A stretch of 8,893 nt of DNA from an uncultured Clostridia bacterium (lineage in GTDB: Bacteria > Bacillota_A > Clostridia > Christensenellales > Aristaeellaceae), in NCBI GenBank assembly GCA_947166205.1, contig CAMVDI010000065.1, positions 1 through 8,893 of the forward strand, given 5' to 3'. Below are positions 5,560 through 8,893 of this stretch, piece after piece (position 1 is the first letter of the stretch; each line of letters starts with the position of its first letter). The notes beneath the pieces are model-generated. The model searched no databases. It saw nothing but the letters and a program-made list of their open reading frames with translations, and was not told where the DNA came from. Both the position numbers and the translations under genes were made by a program.

Positions 5560-6684
5560 ATGAAGAGAATTGCGATACTGGGATCCACGGGGTCCATCGG
5601 GACCCAGGCGCTGGATCTGTGCGCGCGGCATCCGGAGGAATACCGGGTGACGGCGCTGACGGCGAAGGCCAGCCGGGAGAAGCTGTTCGAACAGGTGCGC
5701 CGCTTTCGGCCGGAAATGGCCGGGCTGGCGGACGGGATCGACCCGTCGGAGATCCCGGAGGATCTGCGGTTCTGCCGGTGGATGAGCGGGGCGGAGGCCC
5801 TGCGGGCGGCCGCGGCCGAGGTGGAGGCGGATCAGGTGCTGGTCAGCATCGTCGGGATCGCCGGGCTGCAGAGCGTGCTGGACGCCCTGCGGGCGGGGCG
5901 GCAGGTGCTGCTGGCGAACAAGGAAGCGCTGGTCACCGGGGGACACCTGGTCATGGATCTGGCGCGGAAGATGGGAAAGCCCATCCTGCCGGTGGACAGC
6001 GAGCACAGCGCGATTTTCCAGTGCCTGCAGGGAGCGGGGCCGAACCGGCCGGTCCGGATCCTGCTGACCGCCTCGGGCGGCCCCTTCCGGACCTGGAAGC
6101 GGGAGGAGATCCTGCGGGCGACGCGGGAGCAGGCGCTGAAGCATCCGAACTGGAACATGGGCGCGAAGATCACGGTGGATTCCGCCAGCATGTTCAACAA
6201 GGGGCTGGAGATCATGGAGGCCCGGTGGCTGTTCGGCCTGCCGGCGGAGCAGATCCGCGTGGTGGTGCATCCGGAGAGCATCATCCATTCCGCCGTGGTG
6301 TTCGAGGACGGGGCCGTGCTGGCCCAGATGGGCGTGCCGGACATGCGGGTGCCCATCGGATACGCCATGGCCTATCCCCGGCGGATGAGCACCGGCGTGC
6401 CGGAGCCGGATCTGTTCCGGATCGGCCGGCTGACCTTTGAGGAGCCGGACGAGGAGAAGTTCCCCTCCCTCCGGATGGCCCGGGAAGCGCTGGCGGCGGG
6501 GGGCGCCGCCTGCACGGTGCTGAACGGGGCCAATGAGGAAGCGGTGGCCGCCTTCCTGCGGGGGGAGATCCCCTTCGGGGAGATCTACAGCCGGGTGGCC
6601 CGGGCCCTGGACCGGCTGGCGGGGCTGCCGGCGCGGAATTTTGAGGAAATCTACGAGGCGGACCGGCTGGCCCGGTCCGTCTGA
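5560..6684 (+). CDS. dxr: 1-deoxy-D-xylulose 5-phosphate reductoisomerase
   Basis: Catalyses the second step of the MEP isoprenoid pathway: NADPH-dependent rearrangement and reduction of 1-deoxy-D-xylulose 5-phosphate to 2-C-methyl-D-erythritol 4-phosphate. At 374 residues it is normal to slightly short for the family. Visible are the NADPH-binding GSTGSIG (8-14), LLANKEALVTGG (117-128), the metal-binding PVDSEH (144-149, Asp146 and Glu148), TASGGPFR (170-177), KHPNWNMGAKITVDSA (194-209), NKGLEIMEA (213-221, Glu217 as third metal ligand) and VHPESIIHS (236-244). ATG at 5560 follows the cdsA stop by 13 bases, with GAGGA overlapping that stop as a weak SD, so coupling to cdsA is likely. It supplies precursors for the undecaprenyl carrier made by UppS in the same operon. 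Confidence 0.97.
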   Translation: MKRIAILGSTGSIGTQALDLCARHPEEYRVTALTAKASREKLFEQVRRFRPEMAGLADGIDPSEIPEDLRFCRWMSGAEALRAAAAEVEADQVLVSIVGIAGLQSVLDALRAGRQVLLANKEALVTGGHLVMDLARKMGKPILPVDSEHSAIFQCLQGAGPNRPVRILLTASGGPFRTWKREEILRATREQALKHPNWNMGAKITVDSASMFNKGLEIMEARWLFGLPAEQIRVVVHPESIIHSAVVFEDGAVLAQMGVPDMRVPIGYAMAYPRRMSTGVPEPDLFRIGRLTFEEPDEEKFPSLRMAREALAAGGAACTVLNGANEEAVAAFLRGEIPFGEIYSRVARALDRLAGLPARNFEEIYEADRLARSV

Positions 6685-6710
6685 CGGGGTCGGAAAGGAA
6701 AAGAAGAGAG

Positions 6711-7811
6711 ATGGGTTCCATTCTGCTGGCGATTCTGCTGCTGGCGATTCTGATTGTTGTCCATGAGCTGGGGCACTTCTGGGCTGCCCGGATGATGAAA
6801 ATCGAGGTGGTCGAGTTCGGCGTCGGGTTCGGGCCGAAGCTGTTCGGGTGGACCAGCAGAAAGCACGGGACGAAGTTCGCGGTCCGGGCGGTTCCCCTGG
6901 GCGGATACAACGCCTTCTACGGGGAGGACGGCCGGGAGGAGACGGGCGAAAACGGCGAACGGAAACCCTATGATCCGGCGGATCCCCGGAACTTCGCGAA
7001 CCAGAACGTGTGGCGGCGGATGTTCGTGATCGTGATGGGTCCGATGATGAACTTCCTGCTGGCCTTCCTGCTGGCGACGGGATACTACTGGGTGAACGGG
7101 ATCCCGACGGTTGTCGGGGTGGATCCCTACATCTCGGGGGTCAACGCGGCGGGCCCGGCCTATGACGCGGGGCTGCAGGGCGGGGACGTGATCACGGAGA
7201 TCAACGGAGTCAGCATGCTGGACGGTACCATGGATACCCTGCTGGGGACCATCGGAGGCTTCCGGGAGGGGGATCCGCCCATGCAGGTGACGCTGCTGCG
7301 GGGCGGGGAGACCGTCCGGACGGAGCTGACGCCGGCCTGGAACGAGGATGAAGGACGGATGATGGTGGGGGTCACCATCGGGGGAAGATACCGGATCGAG
7401 ACGGAGCCGGCCACCCTCCTGGACGCGGCCCGGGCCAGCGGGGAAATGTGCTGGCAGGCGGGCGGACTGATCCTGAACGCGCTGAAACAGCTGGTGACCA
7501 CGGGCGAAGGGTTCGAGGATACCTCCGGGCCCATCGGGATCATCTCGGTGGTGTCCGCCGAGGTCCGGACGGGCGGCTTCCAGGCCTTCCTGGAGCTGCT
7601 GATCTCCATTTCCATCAACCTGGGGCTGATGAATCTGCTGCCCATCCCCGGGCTGGACGGGAGCAAGCTGATCCTGGGGCTGGTGGAGGCGGTGCGGCGC
7701 AAGCCGCTGCGGCCGAAGACGGAGAATATCATCAACACGGTGGGCGTGGTGCTGCTGCTGGGGCTGATGCTGATCATGACCTTCAAGGATGTCATGGGGC
7801 TTCTGCGGTAG
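6711..7811 (+). CDS. rseP: RIP-type site-2 zinc metalloprotease (RseP/RasP family)
   Basis: An intramembrane protease of the S2P family that cuts within transmembrane segments of anti-sigma factors, signal-peptide remnants and cell-division proteins. The 366-residue protein has the active-site HELGH (18-22) in the first hydrophobic segment (4-25), a membrane-associated beta region around GVGFGPKLF (37-45) and VRAVPLGGY (58-66), and a second membrane segment (103-125). A single PDZ domain follows at about 138-210 (AGPAYDAGLQGGDVITEING). The last region has NLLPIPGLDGSK (308-319), whose Asp316 is the third zinc ligand, and a final hydrophobic segment (341-357). The start is ATG at 6711, 26 bases after dxr, with a GGAAAGGA-type SD. 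The B. subtilis homologue is RasP. No substrate or anti-sigma gene is in the window, so the target is unknown. Confidence 0.96.
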   Translation: MGSILLAILLLAILIVVHELGHFWAARMMKIEVVEFGVGFGPKLFGWTSRKHGTKFAVRAVPLGGYNAFYGEDGREETGENGERKPYDPADPRNFANQNVWRRMFVIVMGPMMNFLLAFLLATGYYWVNGIPTVVGVDPYISGVNAAGPAYDAGLQGGDVITEINGVSMLDGTMDTLLGTIGGFREGDPPMQVTLLRGGETVRTELTPAWNEDEGRMMVGVTIGGRYRIETEPATLLDAARASGEMCWQAGGLILNALKQLVTTGEGFEDTSGPIGIISVVSAEVRTGGFQAFLELLISISINLGLMNLLPIPGLDGSKLILGLVEAVRRKPLRPKTENIINTVGVVLLLGLMLIMTFKDVMGLLR

Positions 7812-7866
7812 GCGGTTTCCGATCCGCCGGAAGAAGGCGGGAGAGGGCGGAAGGAGGATGTTTCAG

Positions 7867-8893
7867 ATGACCAGGACGGTACAGGCGGGAAGCCTGAAGA
7901 TCGGCGGGGGAAATCCCATCTCGGTGCAGAGCATGACGAACACCGATACCCGGGACACGGAGGCCACGCTGGCGCAGATCCGGGCGTTGGCCGCGGCGGG
8001 ATGCGACCTGGTGCGGGTCAGCGTCTACGACGAGGCGTGCGCGGAGGCCGTGCGGACGCTGGTGGACGGGAGCCCCGTGCCGCTGGTCGCGGATATTCAC
8101 TTTGATTACAGGCTGGCGCTGGCGGCCATGGAAAACGGGATCGCCAAGCTGCGGATCAATCCGGGGAACATCGGCGGGGCGGACCGGGTTCGGAAGGTGG
8201 CGGACTGCGCGAAGCGGCACCATATCCCGATCCGCATCGGGGTCAACAGCGGGTCCGTGGAGAAGGACCTGCTGGCCCGGTACGGGGGGCCCACGCCGGA
8301 AGCGCTGACGGAAAGCGCGCTGGGCCACGCCCGGCTGCTGGAGGAGGCGGGCTTTTCGGACATCGTGCTGAGCATGAAGAGCAGCGATGTGAGGACGACG
8401 GTGGCGGCCTACCGCCTGGCCCATGAAAAGTGCGGATATCCGCTGCATGTGGGGGTGACGGAAGCGGGACTGCCCGGGATGGGCACGGTAAAAAGCGCTA
8501 TCGGGATCGGCAGCCTGCTGCTGGACGGGATCGGCGATACGATCCGGGTCAGTCTCAGCGGGGATCCGGTGCCGGAGGCCGCCGCGGGCTGGGATATCCT
8601 GCGGGCGCTGAACCTGAGGACCCGGGGGGTGCAGATGATCGCCTGCCCCACCTGCGGACGGACGGGAATCCCGGTGGCGGAGATCGCCGCCCGGGTGGAG
8701 AAGGAGCTGGCGGACGTGACCGTGCCCATCAAGGTGGCGGTCATGGGCTGCGTGGTCAACGGCATCGGCGAGGGCCGGGAGGCGGACGTGGGCATCGCCG
8801 GCGGCGGAAACGGCACGGGGGTGCTTTTCCGGAAGGGCCGGGAGCCGGAGAAGGTCCAGGGGGACCTGGCGGAAATCCTGATCCGGGAGGTTC
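7867..8893 (+). CDS. ispG: (E)-4-hydroxy-3-methylbut-2-enyl-diphosphate synthase (3' partial)
   Basis: IspG (GcpE) is a [4Fe-4S] enzyme that converts 2-C-methyl-D-erythritol 2,4-cyclodiphosphate to HMBPP, the next-to-last MEP step. The frame is open from 7867 to the right edge, giving 342 residues, nearly the whole protein (the family is usually 350-370 in Firmicutes). Visible are the N-terminal PISVQSMTNTDTRDT (17-31), the TIM-barrel stretches LVADIHFDYRLA (73-84) and KLRINPGNIG (94-103), HVGVTEAG (194-201) and DTIRVSLSGDP (224-234). The iron-sulfur ligands are Cys260 and Cys263 (ACPTCGRT) and Cys295 with Glu302 (MGCVVNGIGE). SD AAGGAGG (7851-7857) is 9 bases from the ATG at 7867. It directly abuts another in-frame ATG at 7858, so 7867 is the better start. 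The electron donor (flavodoxin or ferredoxin) is not encoded here. Confidence 0.96.
   Translation, partial: MTRTVQAGSLKIGGGNPISVQSMTNTDTRDTEATLAQIRALAAAGCDLVRVSVYDEACAEAVRTLVDGSPVPLVADIHFDYRLALAAMENGIAKLRINPGNIGGADRVRKVADCAKRHHIPIRIGVNSGSVEKDLLARYGGPTPEALTESALGHARLLEEAGFSDIVLSMKSSDVRTTVAAYRLAHEKCGYPLHVGVTEAGLPGMGTVKSAIGIGSLLLDGIGDTIRVSLSGDPVPEAAAGWDILRALNLRTRGVQMIACPTCGRTGIPVAEIAARVEKELADVTVPIKVAVMGCVVNGIGEGREADVGIAGGGNGTGVLFRKGREPEKVQGDLAEILIREV

Noticed and set aside
5536..6440. Long open frames on both strands overlapping dxr
   Set aside because: They are Gly/Ala/Arg- or Pro/Gln/His-rich shadows of dxr, without SD or domain signatures.
7812..7829. GGCGG/CCGCC hairpin after rseP as a terminator
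   Set aside because: The stem is only 5 bp and no T-run follows. ispG is downstream in the same operon.
7858..7866. ATG at 7858 as the ispG start
   Set aside because: It directly abuts the SD AAGGAGG with no spacer. The in-frame ATG at 7867 has a 9-base spacing.

Overview
The window reads as a chromosome fragment from a strictly anaerobic, GC-rich member of the Firmicutes (Clostridia-like, probably host- or gut-associated). This is inferred from four things. There is a class III (oxygen-sensitive, glycyl-radical) ribonucleotide reductase. Two perfect CtsR operators are present, and CtsR is a Firmicutes heat-shock repressor. The gene order frr-uppS-cdsA-dxr-rseP-ispG is typical of that phylum. 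Shine-Dalgarno sequences are purine-rich. Both GC content and codon choice (CTG, CGG, GGA, GCC) look uniform across the window, and nothing suggests a recent foreign island. The species cannot be named from the sequence.

Left region (1-2164, + strand): the C-terminal part of anaerobic ribonucleoside-triphosphate reductase (nrdD) with its zinc site and glycyl-radical loop. It is fused through an Ala/Pro/Glu-rich linker to a thioredoxin/glutaredoxin-like CPNC domain. Three bases later comes a thioredoxin-reductase-type flavoprotein (trxB). Together they suggest a self-contained electron path: flavoprotein -> tethered redoxin -> NrdD active site. This recalls the thioredoxin-dependent NrdD subgroup rather than the formate-dependent one.

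Middle (2165-3172): trxB converges on an hsp20 small heat-shock gene on the - strand, with a 14-bp bidirectional terminator between them. The hsp20 promoter (TTGACT-17-TAGGAT) is overlapped and preceded by two CtsR boxes. Its leader contains an anti-SD sequence that could act as a weak thermometer. A roughly 190-base GC-rich spacer with hairpins but no gene separates it from a near-consensus promoter (TTGTCA-17-TATAAT) for frr.

Right region (3173-8893, + strand): frr (ribosome recycling), an intrinsic terminator, then uppS (undecaprenyl diphosphate synthase), cdsA (CDP-diacylglycerol synthase), dxr (MEP pathway step 2), rseP (site-2 intramembrane protease) and ispG (a late MEP step, running off the right edge). 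This is an envelope-lipid operon: dxr and ispG supply isoprenoid precursors, uppS makes the lipid carrier for wall synthesis, cdsA feeds phospholipid synthesis, and rseP handles membrane stress proteolysis. Between uppS and cdsA lies a dense run of small palindromes flanked by an 11-bp direct repeat.

Most of the window is ordinary housekeeping. The points most worth a second look are the NrdD-redoxin fusion with an atypical TrxB, the twin CtsR boxes at hsp20, the terminator between frr and uppS, and the palindrome cluster between uppS and cdsA.
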